DNA of 64,000 nucleotides from an uncultured bacterium. GTDB lineage: Bacteria > Verrucomicrobiota > Kiritimatiellia > PWTM01. Below, piece by piece: positions 43,579-52,701 of this stretch. The notes beneath the pieces were generated by a model. It worked only from the letters and a program-made list of their open reading frames with translations, made no database searches and was not told the origin of the DNA. How positions within the stretch are numbered: the stretch's first letter is position 1; each line of letters opens with the position of its first letter. The translations under genes and the position numbers were made by a program. The stretch is from contig CALLFZ010000034.1 in the NCBI GenBank assembly GCA_938010045.1, forward strand, positions 62,001 through 126,000, in the 5' to 3' direction.

Positions 43579-43603
43579 CGTCGCACCAGCCGCCACCTAA
43601 AGA
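43575..43603 (+). promoter_or_regulatory. Predicted promoter of the ThuA-Gfo/Idh-HEAT operon
   Basis: TTGACG (43575-43580), a 17-bp spacer and TAAAGA (43598-43603), ending 6 nt before GTG 43610. AAAGAG overlaps the -10 box and could alternatively be a ribosome-binding site of a longer transcript. Confidence 0.4.
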
Positions 43604-43609
43604 GCCCAT

Positions 43610-45256
43610 GTGCACGAACGCCATCCGACGACTCGCGCCCTCGCCGCTTCTCTGGCGCTGTTGTCGTCATGTTGCCTCGCCGAACCGCGTCCCTTCGCCG
43701 ACCCGCAGCTCGAGCAAGACCAGCTCGCCCGCTCCGTCAAAGCCGATGCCCCACCGCGCCGCCTGCGTCGTCTCCTGATCTTTGACCTCAACGTCGGTTA
43801 CGGCGGGCACGCCTCGATTCGCACCGCGAACGAGGCGATCACCCACCTTGGGCAAACCACCCGCGCCTACGAAACCGAGATCCACCGCGATCCGGCGGTC
43901 TTCGCACGGGAGACGCTCGCCCGATTCGACGCCGTGTGTCTGAACAACACCGTGGGCAATCTGTTCACGAACTCCGAGCTGCGCTGTTCGCTGGCCGAAT
44001 TCGTCGCCGCCGGCGGCGGGCTCATCGGCGTGCACGGAACATCGGTCGCGTTCACCCACTGGCCCGGCGCGCGGGAAGACTGGCCCGAGTTTGCTCTCAT
44101 GCTCGGCGCGCGCGGCGCGTCCCACCGTGCGCCAGACGAGCGTCTCGTGCTGCGGGTCGAAGAACCCGACCACCCGCTCGTCGCGGCCTTCCCGTCGCCC
44201 AGCTTCGAACATGTTGACGAGTTCTTCCGCTTCGGTCCGCCATGGTCGCGTGCTCGTTGCCGCGTTCTTCTCTCTGTGGATCTCTCCGCGAGTGCGCGCC
44301 TCCCCGGCAACGAGACCCTGCCCGCATTTCGGTCGCACGGCGACTACGCGATCGCCTGGATCCGGCGCCATGGCCGCGGGCGGATCTTATATACGGCGCT
44401 CGGCCACCATCCGCAGCTGTTCGCCGATCCCGTCTGGCTGCGGTTTCTGCTCGCTGGTATCCAGTATGCGTTGGGCGATCGGCCCGCGCCCGATCTGCCG
44501 ACCGCTCGTTGTTCGCCCGCCCGTGCCGCGCAGTACGCCCTCGGCTGGCACCTTGCGCTCGCGTCGGATCAACCTGAGCAGGTCTCTGTTCGTCGCCTCT
44601 GTCAGGCCGCTGCCGCCCTCTCGCTGGGCGGCGTCGCCGTGTCCATCGGACAGCCGCTCGACGACGACGGCGCCGTCCGAGTCTCTCCCCATCTACCGCC
44701 CGAACACCTGGCCGCCATTCGCATCGCCGTGGCCGAAGCCGGACTGCGCCCGATCGCGCTCTTCTCGGACGGTATTGCCGCACACTCCGCCATCGATCTC
44801 GCTCGCCGTTTGGGCGCCACGGTGGTCATCTCCGACTCGGCGTCCGCCTCATCGGTTTCACCACCTCTCTCTGCTCCGGCCGAACGCGACCCCATCTACG
44901 CACTCCGGCTTCGTTGGCCCACGCACGTGCGGGGCGGTTCCCTCGGCGACACCGTGGCACTCGAGATTCGCCAGCCACTCGGCGCGGATCCACCGCGCCG
45001 TTCCGGCGAGGCCGTCGCCGCGCTCTGCCTGCCGGCCGACGAACTGGCCCCATCTGCACGTTTCGAGGGTCCGCCGCCGTGGTGGGGGCCGTTGCTCGCC
45101 TCGTACGTCCATACCGCGGGCGACGATATGCCGCTCATCGTCGCAGGAACCATCACAGCCGACGGTGGCGTGTCTGCGTCCGCCCGGCAAGTGATCTCTT
45201 GGCTCGATCACATCGCAATGGATCTGGCCGGCACGGCCGCCCGTTCGCCCGAATGA
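43610..45256 (+). CDS. ThuA-domain protein with truncated sugar-isomerase-like C-terminus
   Basis: A 548-aa exported protein (hydrophobic signal LAASLALLSSCCLAEP, possibly a lipoprotein). Residues about 55-300 form a ThuA/glutaminase-like domain: RRLLIFDLNVGYGGHAS, FDAVCLNNTVGNLF, GGGLIGVHGTSVAF, HPLVAAF, FRSHGDYAIAWIRRHGRGRILYTALGHH. ThuA domains in PVC bacteria accompany sugar oxidation genes; catalysis is unproven. From about 310 on, ALSLGGVAVSIGQPL to ATVVISD resembles the first half of an AP-endonuclease-like TIM barrel, which looks incomplete. GTG 43610 follows a predicted promoter by 6 nt. Coupled to the Gfo/Idh gene (ATGA). Confidence 0.75.
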   Translation: MHERHPTTRALAASLALLSSCCLAEPRPFADPQLEQDQLARSVKADAPPRRLRRLLIFDLNVGYGGHASIRTANEAITHLGQTTRAYETEIHRDPAVFARETLARFDAVCLNNTVGNLFTNSELRCSLAEFVAAGGGLIGVHGTSVAFTHWPGAREDWPEFALMLGARGASHRAPDERLVLRVEEPDHPLVAAFPSPSFEHVDEFFRFGPPWSRARCRVLLSVDLSASARLPGNETLPAFRSHGDYAIAWIRRHGRGRILYTALGHHPQLFADPVWLRFLLAGIQYALGDRPAPDLPTARCSPARAAQYALGWHLALASDQPEQVSVRRLCQAAAALSLGGVAVSIGQPLDDDGAVRVSPHLPPEHLAAIRIAVAEAGLRPIALFSDGIAAHSAIDLARRLGATVVISDSASASSVSPPLSAPAERDPIYALRLRWPTHVRGGSLGDTVALEIRQPLGADPPRRSGEAVAALCLPADELAPSARFEGPPPWWGPLLASYVHTAGDDMPLIVAGTITADGGVSASARQVISWLDHIAMDLAGTAARSPE

Positions 45257-46596
45257 ACTACGGCTCGACTCCTCTTTCCCGCCGGCGGTTTCTGCACCTC
45301 GTTACCGCTCTGCCTCCGGCCTTTGCCGCTTCCGTCCGCGAAGGCACCGCTGCGCTCGCGCCACCCTCCGAACGCATCCAGGTGGCCCTCATCGGATGCG
45401 GAATGATGGGCAGCGGCCACCTGAACTACTTGCTTGGGCGAGGTGACGTTCAGATCGTCGCCGTCTGCGACCCCGACCGTACTCGCCGCGACATCGCGCT
45501 TCGCACCGCTCATTCCGCGACCTCCGGCACCGGACGCGGCTGCCTCGCGCGAAACGACTATCGCGATGTGCTGGCCCGCAACGACGTCGACGCCGTCGTC
45601 ATCGTCACGCCCGATCACTGGCACTCGATCATCGCGGCAGACGCCGCCCGCGCGGGCAAAGATGTCTATTGCGAAAAACCGGTCTCGCTCACGCTCGCGC
45701 AAGGGCGCCGCCTCGCCGACATCGTTCGGGCATACGGAATTGTTTTCCAGACCGGTACCCAGTACCGCTCGGGACGGGCGATCCGGCGCGTCTGTCAGTT
45801 GGTTCGTTCCGGTGGCCTCGGCCGCGTGCGGCAGGTGTTCACGCTCTGGGGCCGCATCCACGGACTTCCCTATCCTCACAATCCGTCGTTGCCCCCCGAG
45901 CCCGTGCCGGAGGGCCTTGACTGGAACTTGTGGGTCGGCCCCGCCCCCGGGCGACCCTACAACTCCGCCTACCACCGAAACCCGCCGCCCGGGGTCGTAC
46001 CGTGGTGTTTCTGCGAGGATTTCGGCGTCGGCGCCGTCACCGCCCACCATTCGCACAGCGCCGATGTGATCCAGTATGCTCTCGGTGTCGAACGCAGCGG
46101 CCCGATCGAAATCCTCCACCCCGAGGACAGCGACGTACCCACCCTGACCTGCCGCTACGCCGACGGCACATCTCTGCACATGGTCGAACGTTGGGAGGAC
46201 GTCTCCCGACTGTACGGCGCGGTGCCCGCCGACGCCGCGCTCGCCGGCAACTTCGGCGGCGTGTTCGTCGGCGACCGGGGCTGGCTCACGTCGATGTCCG
46301 GCGCCCCTATTCGCGGCGGGCCGCCCGACCTACTTCACGAACTCGGCTTGGAATCGCTCGATCCCTCCGGCTTTCACCGGCACTACGACGACTGGCTCGA
46401 TGCCGTGCGCTCCCGCGGCCCTACGAGTACAGACGCCGAACTCGGCCACCGCGCCGCCGCGCTCGGCCATCTCATCATCGCCGCCTTTCGCCTGGGACGT
46501 TCACTTCGGTGGGACCCTGCCGCCGAAGAGTTCCGGGACGATGACGAAGCCAACCGCCTGCGCGACGTTGCGCTGCGCCCGCCGTGGACCCTCTAA
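45253..46596 (+). CDS. Gfo/Idh/MocA oxidoreductase with Tat signal
   Basis: A 447-aa NAD(P)-dependent sugar or cyclitol dehydrogenase-type protein. The N-terminus has a twin-arginine signal (SRRRFLHLVTALPPAFA), so the folded, cofactor-loaded enzyme should be exported. The Rossmann motif VALIGCGMMGSGHL and the dinucleotide-domain end KDVYCEKPVSLTLAQGR (conserved E-K-P) are clear. LDWNLWVGPAPGRPYNSAYH and HHSHSADVIQYALG are typical of the large planctomycete-type exported subgroup. Middle gene of the ThuA-Gfo/Idh-HEAT operon, overlapping both neighbours. Confidence 0.92.
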   Translation: MNYGSTPLSRRRFLHLVTALPPAFAASVREGTAALAPPSERIQVALIGCGMMGSGHLNYLLGRGDVQIVAVCDPDRTRRDIALRTAHSATSGTGRGCLARNDYRDVLARNDVDAVVIVTPDHWHSIIAADAARAGKDVYCEKPVSLTLAQGRRLADIVRAYGIVFQTGTQYRSGRAIRRVCQLVRSGGLGRVRQVFTLWGRIHGLPYPHNPSLPPEPVPEGLDWNLWVGPAPGRPYNSAYHRNPPPGVVPWCFCEDFGVGAVTAHHSHSADVIQYALGVERSGPIEILHPEDSDVPTLTCRYADGTSLHMVERWEDVSRLYGAVPADAALAGNFGGVFVGDRGWLTSMSGAPIRGGPPDLLHELGLESLDPSGFHRHYDDWLDAVRSRGPTSTDAELGHRAAALGHLIIAAFRLGRSLRWDPAAEEFRDDDEANRLRDVALRPPWTL

Positions 46597-48971
46597 TGCA
46601 CCACGCCGTCCAACGTCGCTCCTCCGTGGTTCGCCGCCGCGTGGCCGCCGGCATCGTCATCCTTGGAGCGTGCGCCAGGGCGGACATCGCCGTCGGCGTG
46701 GAAGCGCTGGCTCTTCTTCCCCATCAGACCCTCGGCCAAACGTTCATCGCCACGGGCATGCTCCGAGCCATCCGCGTCGTACTGCCCACCTGGCAAAGCT
46801 CCAACGCCGCCGCCACGCTGTCGCTCTGGAGCTCCACCGACCGGGTCGAGCGCCTCGTGAGCCGACGCCTCTCCAACATCGCCGACAACGCGGAAATCCG
46901 ATTGGCTCTTCGCCGTCCCGCTCCGCCCGGCTCGTATCTCTGGGAGCTCAGCGAACCGGGCGCGGAGGGCCACGTGGGTGTCTACGCCGATCCCGTCACC
47001 ACGCCCCGCGCCGGTTGGGCGGTCACGATCGGGACCGGCGTCAATCCCACCCTCCAGTTCCGCTTTCGAACCGAAGAGACACCCCTCCCCGCCGTCCTCA
47101 TCGCACGGCTAGGGGAAACGACGAACGTGTTCGATAGGATCGAAAGCGCCCGCTCGCTCGCGCTCTGCGCCGACGCCGACCATCTCGAGGCGCTCGCCCC
47201 GCTGCTCGTGGACGACGAGCGCTCTCACGCGGCACGGATCGTATTCGAGGCCATCCCGGATGCCCGCGCCAACGCTCGACTTCGAACCGCGCTACCCCAC
47301 GCCACCGGCCCGAGCCGCGTAGGCATCCTGCACTCGCTCGGGCGCCGCCGCGACGCCGATGCGGTCTCGTGGATCGCGCCGCTTCTCGACGATGCGGACC
47401 TGGCGGTGGCCTCGGCCGCGGCATGGGCCCTCGGCCGCATCGGCACCGCGGAGGCCGCACAGGCCCTCGAAGACGCATGGCGGCGAAGCGCGCCATCCTT
47501 CGACCCCGCGCGTCGCCATGCCCTCGCCGATGCTCTCGTCGACGCCGCACGCGCTCTCGAACATCACGACCCCGCTCTCGGCCGTCGGTTGTTCGAGTGT
47601 CTCGCCGAAGCGACGCTGGCTACACCCGCAGCCTCCGCGGCATGGCTCGGCCTCTGCCGCCTCGACGCCGACGCGGCCGTGCGACGGCTCGCCCACTGGG
47701 TCGCAGCCGGCCCCGACACCCACCGGCGCCTCGCCCTCTGGGCACTTCAACATGACCTGCCCGGCTCCAACGTGACCGCCGCCGCCATCGCTCAACTCGC
47801 CGCCCTGCCGAACGAGGCGGCGGCCGCGTGGGCCGCCGCGCTCGCGCGCCGCGCAGACCCAACCGCATGGCGGCCGTTCTTCGCCGCGCTAACCAATGCC
47901 TCGCCAGAGATCCACCGCGCCGTGATCTCTGCCCTGCTGGACTGGCCGCCGAACGATTCGGTCGCCGCGTATCTCATCGATCGGCTCACCGACACCGATG
48001 CGAGTGGCGCCGACGAAGCGGCCGGCCGCCTCGAACGCCTCGAATGGAGCGTGGTGGATCGCATGCTCGCTGAACGACTCCAGTCATCCGGCGCCGTTGC
48101 CTCCGCCAACTACCTTCTCCGCGTGGCCGCCCGACGAAGATCCCGAGAGGCCACCGCCGCCGTCTGGACCGCGGCCCGTTCGCATCCCGATCCGGCGCTC
48201 CGCGCCCTGTGCGCCCGCGCCCTCGGCGAGATCGCCGACCCCACCGCGGCCAATGACCTCGCCGATCTCCTGGCCGCCGCCGGCAATGACGAATCCATGC
48301 TGACGGCCCTCACCCACGCATGGCGGACGGCGTTGAACCGCTGGCCGGATCGTGACGCCGCCCTCCGCACCTTGCGCGGCCGATGGGCCGCCCTCGCGCC
48401 CGCCGCACGCATCGCCGTGCTGCGCACGGCGTCATCCGACGGCGGTGCCGAAGCAGCCGATCTGGCCTTCTTCGCACTCGAGGACCCGTCGGGCGCCGTA
48501 CGGGCTGAGGCGGTCCGCCGGTTGTCCGAATGGCCCTCGCCCCTCGTGCTTCCGCGACTCGTCGAGCTGGCGGGCAACATCAGCCATACCGAGGCGCGTT
48601 CGCTCTTGCTTCAAGGCGCCCTGCGGCTGGCGGCCTCAACGAACATTCCGCCCGATCAGCGCAGCAGGTACCTCGTCCAACTCGATCCCTTGCTGGCTTC
48701 CCCCGCCGAACGTCGCGCATGGCTCGCGGCCGCCACGGTGCCCGACCACGCCCTGCTCGAGCGGGTGCGCCCGATGTTGAACGATCCCGAACTCCGCGCC
48801 GAGGCCGCGCGATCCGCGCTGAGCATGGCCGAGGCTCTCCTCGACCCGGCCGGCCCACCCGATGCCGCCGCGATCGACACGCTGCGTTCGCTGGCCGACC
48901 AGACCGATCTCGCCGACGTCACGCAACGTGCCCGAGCGCGCCTGGAGCGCTACAGGAAACCCGCACAATGA
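46596..48971 (+). CDS. HEAT-repeat protein with N-terminal beta domain
   Basis: A 791-aa exported protein: signal region in residues about 15-30, a beta-rich N-terminal domain to about residue 165, then at least a dozen HEAT-like helical repeats (for example SLGRRRDADAVSWIAPLLDD, VASAAAWALGRIGTAEAAQAL, LRALCARALGEIADPTAA). It has no catalytic motif and is probably a scaffold for the coupled oxidoreductase. ATG 46596 shares one nt with the preceding stop (TAATG). It is homologous in its repeats to the protein at 55927-57972, which also follows a Gfo/Idh gene. Confidence 0.7.
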   Translation: MHHAVQRRSSVVRRRVAAGIVILGACARADIAVGVEALALLPHQTLGQTFIATGMLRAIRVVLPTWQSSNAAATLSLWSSTDRVERLVSRRLSNIADNAEIRLALRRPAPPGSYLWELSEPGAEGHVGVYADPVTTPRAGWAVTIGTGVNPTLQFRFRTEETPLPAVLIARLGETTNVFDRIESARSLALCADADHLEALAPLLVDDERSHAARIVFEAIPDARANARLRTALPHATGPSRVGILHSLGRRRDADAVSWIAPLLDDADLAVASAAAWALGRIGTAEAAQALEDAWRRSAPSFDPARRHALADALVDAARALEHHDPALGRRLFECLAEATLATPAASAAWLGLCRLDADAAVRRLAHWVAAGPDTHRRLALWALQHDLPGSNVTAAAIAQLAALPNEAAAAWAAALARRADPTAWRPFFAALTNASPEIHRAVISALLDWPPNDSVAAYLIDRLTDTDASGADEAAGRLERLEWSVVDRMLAERLQSSGAVASANYLLRVAARRRSREATAAVWTAARSHPDPALRALCARALGEIADPTAANDLADLLAAAGNDESMLTALTHAWRTALNRWPDRDAALRTLRGRWAALAPAARIAVLRTASSDGGAEAADLAFFALEDPSGAVRAEAVRRLSEWPSPLVLPRLVELAGNISHTEARSLLLQGALRLAASTNIPPDQRSRYLVQLDPLLASPAERRAWLAAATVPDHALLERVRPMLNDPELRAEAARSALSMAEALLDPAGPPDAAAIDTLRSLADQTDLADVTQRARARLERYRKPAQ

Positions 48972-48989
48972 TCCTCGCCGATCTTCGTG

Positions 48990-49034
48990 TCCAAGGATGG
49001 GACCTCACCCCGCTCGTCGTCTCCAAGCTTTGGA
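48990..49034. promoter_or_regulatory. Paired palindromic operator, 32-bp repeat distance (secreted barrel protein)
   Basis: An imperfect copy TCCAAGGATGGGA (48990-49002) and a perfect palindrome TCCAAGCTTTGGA (49022-49034) start exactly 32 bp apart. The perfect copy ends 41 nt before GTG 49076. The arrangement mirrors that at the sulfatase operon: imperfect distal, perfect proximal. Confidence 0.6.
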
Positions 49035-49075
49035 CCCACCGCCGCCGCCCCTCGCGCCCGCGATCACGCCGGTAC

Positions 49076-50734
49076 GTGCTGGTTCGCGGGCTGGCCGCGT
49101 GGCTGTCGCTGCGGACGCTCGGTGACGCGGTCGCGGTCGAGCGCAAGCTGATTGCTCACGGCTGGGACCTGCTCGCCGTCCGTCCGGCCGACGTCGCGGC
49201 CCACCTCGACGAATGGGCCAAGCTGCCCGTCGCCGGCGTCTCGCTGCGCGTCAGCGCACGCACACCCGACGATCACGAGATCAGCGGAACGACGATATTC
49301 ACCGATCCACCGTGGCAGATCGAATGGTTCACGAACGAGATCGCGGCGGTGCGCGCCTGCGCGGCCCGCACGCTGCGCTCGAACTTGCTGATCGCCTACT
49401 GGTCCGCCCCGACGCGGCTGGCGTGGACCGACGATGCCGCGTGGGCGCGCGTGGCCCACAACCATGCGGTCCTCGCTCGCATCGCGCGCGAGGGCGCCGC
49501 CGCAGGCCTCATGATCGACCCGGAGGACTACACCTCGGCCCGGCAGTTTACGCGTCGGCCCGCCGATCCACCGTGGGCGGAGGTGCAGGCCCTCGCTCGT
49601 CGCCGGGGTCGCCAACTCATGGCCGCGATGGGCGCCGAATTCCCGGACCTCCTGCTGCTCAGTTTCTGGCTGTTGAGCTTCAATCACGACGCGCTGAGCG
49701 CCTCAGATCCGCTCGCCGCGACGCACGAGGACGGCGACCTTTGGCCGGCGTTCGTGAACGGATTGCTCGATGCCTTGCCACCCGGAGCGCGCCTCGTGGA
49801 CGGTGACGAGCACGCCTACCGCTATCAGGCGGCGCGCGCGGATTTCCTGCGCGCCGCCGGGCGCACTCGTACGAGGGCGCGCGAGCTCGTGGCGCCCGAA
49901 CACCGCGCCACCTATGCCGCGCGCGTGTGGGTCGGCTTCGGCCTGTACCTCGATATGTATGTCAATCCCCCCGACTCCCCGTGGTACTTCGGTGAGCTCC
50001 ACGGCTCCCGCTCCCGCCATCTCCTCGCCAATCTTACCGCCGCCACCGAAGCCGCCGACCAGCTCGTTTGGGTCTACGGCGAGCGGCGGGACTGGATCCG
50101 CTGGCGCATGCCCGAACGCGAGACGAATGCCACCTGGAGCGCGTCACTCCCCGGCTTCCACGACATCCTTGCCATGGCCTGCGATCGCGCCGCCTGGGCC
50201 CACGCCTACATGGAACGGCTGCGCGCAGCCGGCACGCCAACCAACCTGCTCGCGAACGGCCGGTGTTCGCCGCCGGACCGCACCGCGGCGAACACGTTGG
50301 CCGGCGACGATCCTCTCCCGAACGGTTGGTGGCGCTGGCGGCAAGACCACCGCCGGCCCGGACTCCTGCGCGCCGATCCCGACGTCGGGCGCGAGGCGGC
50401 CGGCTCGCTGTGGGCCCAAGGGGTCGAAGAAGGATGCTTCGGCACCTCTCTCCCTGTGACGCCTCACACGCCGCTGGTGGTCGAGGCGTTCGCGCGGGGA
50501 GCGCCGGCGCATGTGCGGATCGGTTGGAAACGCGCCGGCGCCTGGAACTGGTCGCTGCCGCTGCCGAAACTCTGGTTTTTCGGCGCCGACCGCGACGGTT
50601 GGCGACGCGCCTGCGATCTGATCGAGGTGCCCGAGGGCGCCGACGAGTTGGTGCTGATGCTCAGCGTCCGCCAAGCCGAAACGGACTCCGTCTGGTTCGA
50701 CGACATCTCGGTCACACCGCTCCCCGCCTGGTAA
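49076..50734 (+). CDS. Unassigned exported TIM-barrel-like protein with C-terminal carbohydrate-binding-like domain
   Basis: A 552-aa protein I recognise only as a type common in Planctomycetes/Verrucomicrobia and not tied to a known activity. Signal peptide LVRGLAAWLSLRTLGDAVA, then a barrel-like body: KLIAHGWDLL, FTDPPWQIEWFTNEI, GLMIDPEDYTSARQF, LLLLSFWLLSF, ARLVDGDEHAYRYQ and YVNPPDSPWYFGELHG. The acidic residues after strand ends (Asp-Pro-Glu-Asp, Asp-Gly-Asp-Glu) would suit a glycoside hydrolase, but this is inference. The last 120 residues look like a beta-sandwich ending VWFDDISV. The frame is open from ATG 48968, but GTG 49076 starts at the signal peptide and leaves the paired operator outside the gene. 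Confidence 0.6.
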   Translation: MLVRGLAAWLSLRTLGDAVAVERKLIAHGWDLLAVRPADVAAHLDEWAKLPVAGVSLRVSARTPDDHEISGTTIFTDPPWQIEWFTNEIAAVRACAARTLRSNLLIAYWSAPTRLAWTDDAAWARVAHNHAVLARIAREGAAAGLMIDPEDYTSARQFTRRPADPPWAEVQALARRRGRQLMAAMGAEFPDLLLLSFWLLSFNHDALSASDPLAATHEDGDLWPAFVNGLLDALPPGARLVDGDEHAYRYQAARADFLRAAGRTRTRARELVAPEHRATYAARVWVGFGLYLDMYVNPPDSPWYFGELHGSRSRHLLANLTAATEAADQLVWVYGERRDWIRWRMPERETNATWSASLPGFHDILAMACDRAAWAHAYMERLRAAGTPTNLLANGRCSPPDRTAANTLAGDDPLPNGWWRWRQDHRRPGLLRADPDVGREAAGSLWAQGVEEGCFGTSLPVTPHTPLVVEAFARGAPAHVRIGWKRAGAWNWSLPLPKLWFFGADRDGWRRACDLIEVPEGADELVLMLSVRQAETDSVWFDDISVTPLPAW

Positions 50735-50851
50735 CCGCCGCGCACTTGTGCCAACAACAGTTGCCGCGGCGATTCGCTCCCGGTTCCTTCGCGACGAACA
50801 CGAGGACTGCACTCACCCGCAGATTCGTGCGTGCGGGATCGCCGCTCGGGT

Positions 50852-50880
50852 TTGCGGCAGGTCAACACGTCGGGTAGAAC
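50852..50880 (+). promoter_or_regulatory. Predicted promoter of the trpF-trpB-yicC-gmk unit
   Basis: TTGCGG (50852-50857), a 17-bp spacer and TAGAAC (50875-50880), ending 6 nt before GTG 50887. No ribosome-binding site fits, so a leaderless transcript is likely. Confidence 0.45.
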
Positions 50881-50886
50881 AGGTGT

Positions 50887-51504
50887 GTGCGGGTCTATGT
50901 CAAACTCTGCGGCCTCTGCCGCCCCTCGGACATCACCGCGGCCAACGAGGCCGCTCCGGATGCGGTCGGCTTCGTGTTCTGGCCGCGCTCCGTGCGTTTT
51001 GTTCGGCCCGAGGATGTTGCACAGTGGGTCGGGGATCTGCGCCCGGACCTTGAGCGCGTCGGCGTTTTCGTGAATGCGTCGGCGGATGAAATTCGGCGCG
51101 CCGTGGCGACAGCGGGCTTGACGATCGTCCAGTTGCACGGCAACGAATCCTCGACGTTCGCCGCCGCGCTCGGTGTGCGCGTTTGGAAGGCGTTCCCTGT
51201 CGCAACGGCCTCGCCCGAAGAGGCCGCGGACTGGCCGGTGGAAGCGATCGTGCTCGACAACGGCACAACGGATCAGCCCGGCGGCACCGGCCGGGCGGCC
51301 GACTGGGCTCGGGCGGCTGCGTTCGCGCGCGCGTTCGCGGGCCGGATGGTGCTCGCGGGTGGACTCACGCCGGACAATGTCGCCGAGGCCGTCCGCGCCG
51401 TGTCGCCCTGGGGCGTCGACGCCAGCTCGGGTGTCGAGTCGGAACCGGGCCGCAAGGATCCCGCTCGGATGAAGGAGTTCGTCCAGCGATGCCGCGCGAT
51501 CTGA
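50887..51504 (+). CDS. trpF: Phosphoribosylanthranilate isomerase TrpF
   Basis: Third step of tryptophan synthesis (205 aa, TIM barrel). [17 protein letters not shown] holds the catalytic Cys (K-x-C-G), [23 protein letters not shown] and IVQLHGNES follow, then catalytic Asp in IVLDNGT, and the phosphate-binding end [14 protein letters not shown] and [19 protein letters not shown] start. Overlaps trpB by 16 nt. Confidence 0.95.
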   Translation: MRVYVKLCGLCRPSDITAANEAAPDAVGFVFWPRSVRFVRPEDVAQWVGDLRPDLERVGVFVNASADEIRRAVATAGLTIVQLHGNESSTFAAALGVRVWKAFPVATASPEEAADWPVEAIVLDNGTTDQPGGTGRAADWARAAAFARAFAGRMVLAGGLTPDNVAEAVRAVSPWGVDASSGVESEPGRKDPARMKEFVQRCRAI

Positions 51505-52697
51505 CCGGTCCTGACGCCCGCGGATGGTTTGGCCCGTACGGCGGCCGGCACGTGCCGGAAACGCTGATGGCCCCGCTCGAAGAGCTCGAGCGCGAGTTCC
51601 GCCGGGCCTGGCGCGATCCGGCGTTCCGCCGCGAGTTCGAGTCGCAGTTACGAGACTACGTCGGCCGGCCGACGCCGCTCGATTTCGCCGAGCGATTCTC
51701 ACAGCGGGTCGGCGCGCGCGTGTACCTGAAGCGCGAAGACCTCTGCCACACCGGCGCCCACAAGATCAACAACGCGCTCGGCCAAGTGCTGCTCGCCCGA
51801 CGGATGGGCAAGCGCCGTGTGATCGCGGAAACCGGCGCCGGTCAGCACGGCGTCGCGACCGCGACAATGGCGGCGCGCTTTGGCCTTGAGTGCGTCGTCT
51901 ACATGGGCCGCGTGGACATGGAGCGGCAGGCGCTGAATGTCGTGCGGATGCGCATGCTCGGCGCCCGTGTTGTGCCGGTCACCGCGGGCCAGCAAACGCT
52001 CAAGGAGGCCATCAGCGAAGCAATGCGCGACTGGGTCACGAACGTGCGCACCACGCACTACGTGCTCGGCACCGTGTTCGGCGCCCACCCATACCCGATG
52101 ATGGTCCGCGAATTTCAAAGCGTGATCGGCCGCGAAGCGCGCCGCCAGATCCTCGCCGCCGAGAAACGCCTGCCAACCTTGCTGGTCGCCTGCGTGGGCG
52201 GCGGAAGCAATGCGATGGGACTGTTCGCGCCGTTCCTCCGCGACCGCGGCGTGGCCATGGTCGGAGTCGAGGCCGGCGGCCGTGGCATCCGCCCTGGCCA
52301 GCACGCCGCCCGTTTCGCGGCCGGTCGGCCAGGCGTGTTGCAGGGGGCGCGCACGCTCGTGCTTCAGGACCGTCACGGCCAAATTCTCCCCACTCACTCG
52401 GTCAGCGCCGGTCTCGACTATGCCGCCGTCGGCCCCGAACACGTGCTCCTGCACGAGCTCGGACGCGCCCGCTACACGTGGGTCAGCGATTCGACCGCGA
52501 TCCGCGGCTTCGAGACGCTCGCGAGGCTCGAGGGCATCTTGCCCGCGCTCGAATCCGCCCATGCGATCGGCTGGCTGCTCACGCGTCGCGCGAAGCTCCG
52601 CCGATCCGACGTGGTCATCGTCAATTTGTCCGGCCGGGGCGATAAAGACGTCCAACAGCTCGCCGAACGCCGGCTCAGCGGGATCGCAGGGGGTTGA
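51489..52697 (+). CDS. trpB: Tryptophan synthase beta chain TrpB
   Basis: PLP enzyme joining indole and serine (402 aa). [16 protein letters not shown] at the start, the PLP Lys92 in [40 protein letters not shown] (phosphate binding) and the catalytic Glu in [22 protein letters not shown] is the COMM-domain region that responds to the alpha subunit. trpA is not next to it; the following genes are yicC and gmk. Confidence 0.96.
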   Translation: MPRDLTGPDARGWFGPYGGRHVPETLMAPLEELEREFRRAWRDPAFRREFESQLRDYVGRPTPLDFAERFSQRVGARVYLKREDLCHTGAHKINNALGQVLLARRMGKRRVIAETGAGQHGVATATMAARFGLECVVYMGRVDMERQALNVVRMRMLGARVVPVTAGQQTLKEAISEAMRDWVTNVRTTHYVLGTVFGAHPYPMMVREFQSVIGREARRQILAAEKRLPTLLVACVGGGSNAMGLFAPFLRDRGVAMVGVEAGGRGIRPGQHAARFAAGRPGVLQGARTLVLQDRHGQILPTHSVSAGLDYAAVGPEHVLLHELGRARYTWVSDSTAIRGFETLARLEGILPALESAHAIGWLLTRRAKLRRSDVVIVNLSGRGDKDVQQLAERRLSGIAGG

Positions 52698-52701
52698 GGC
52701 G

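Larger units (their letters stand above)
42377..43609 (+). other. 1.2-kb stretch without a confident gene; possible decayed coding remnants
   Basis: Apart from the tRNA promoter at its left end and the promoter at 43575-43603, I find no recognisable gene. Two short stretches on the plus strand show strong G/C at third codon positions, as real genes here do: about 42795-42925 (peptide like NHKKCHAHSPWLAYSGWP) and 43198-43375. Both lose that pattern abruptly, and a neighbouring frame takes over (hydrophobic CLVQVAFIVPVVATIVGR near 43430-43480), which is the look of a frameshifted or truncated gene. Confidence 0.35.

Noticed and set aside
42446-43600. 384-codon open frame on the plus strand read as one gene
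   Set aside because: Composition is Arg/Ser/Pro/Thr-rich noise for most of its length and coding bias jumps between frames; reported only as possible remnants.
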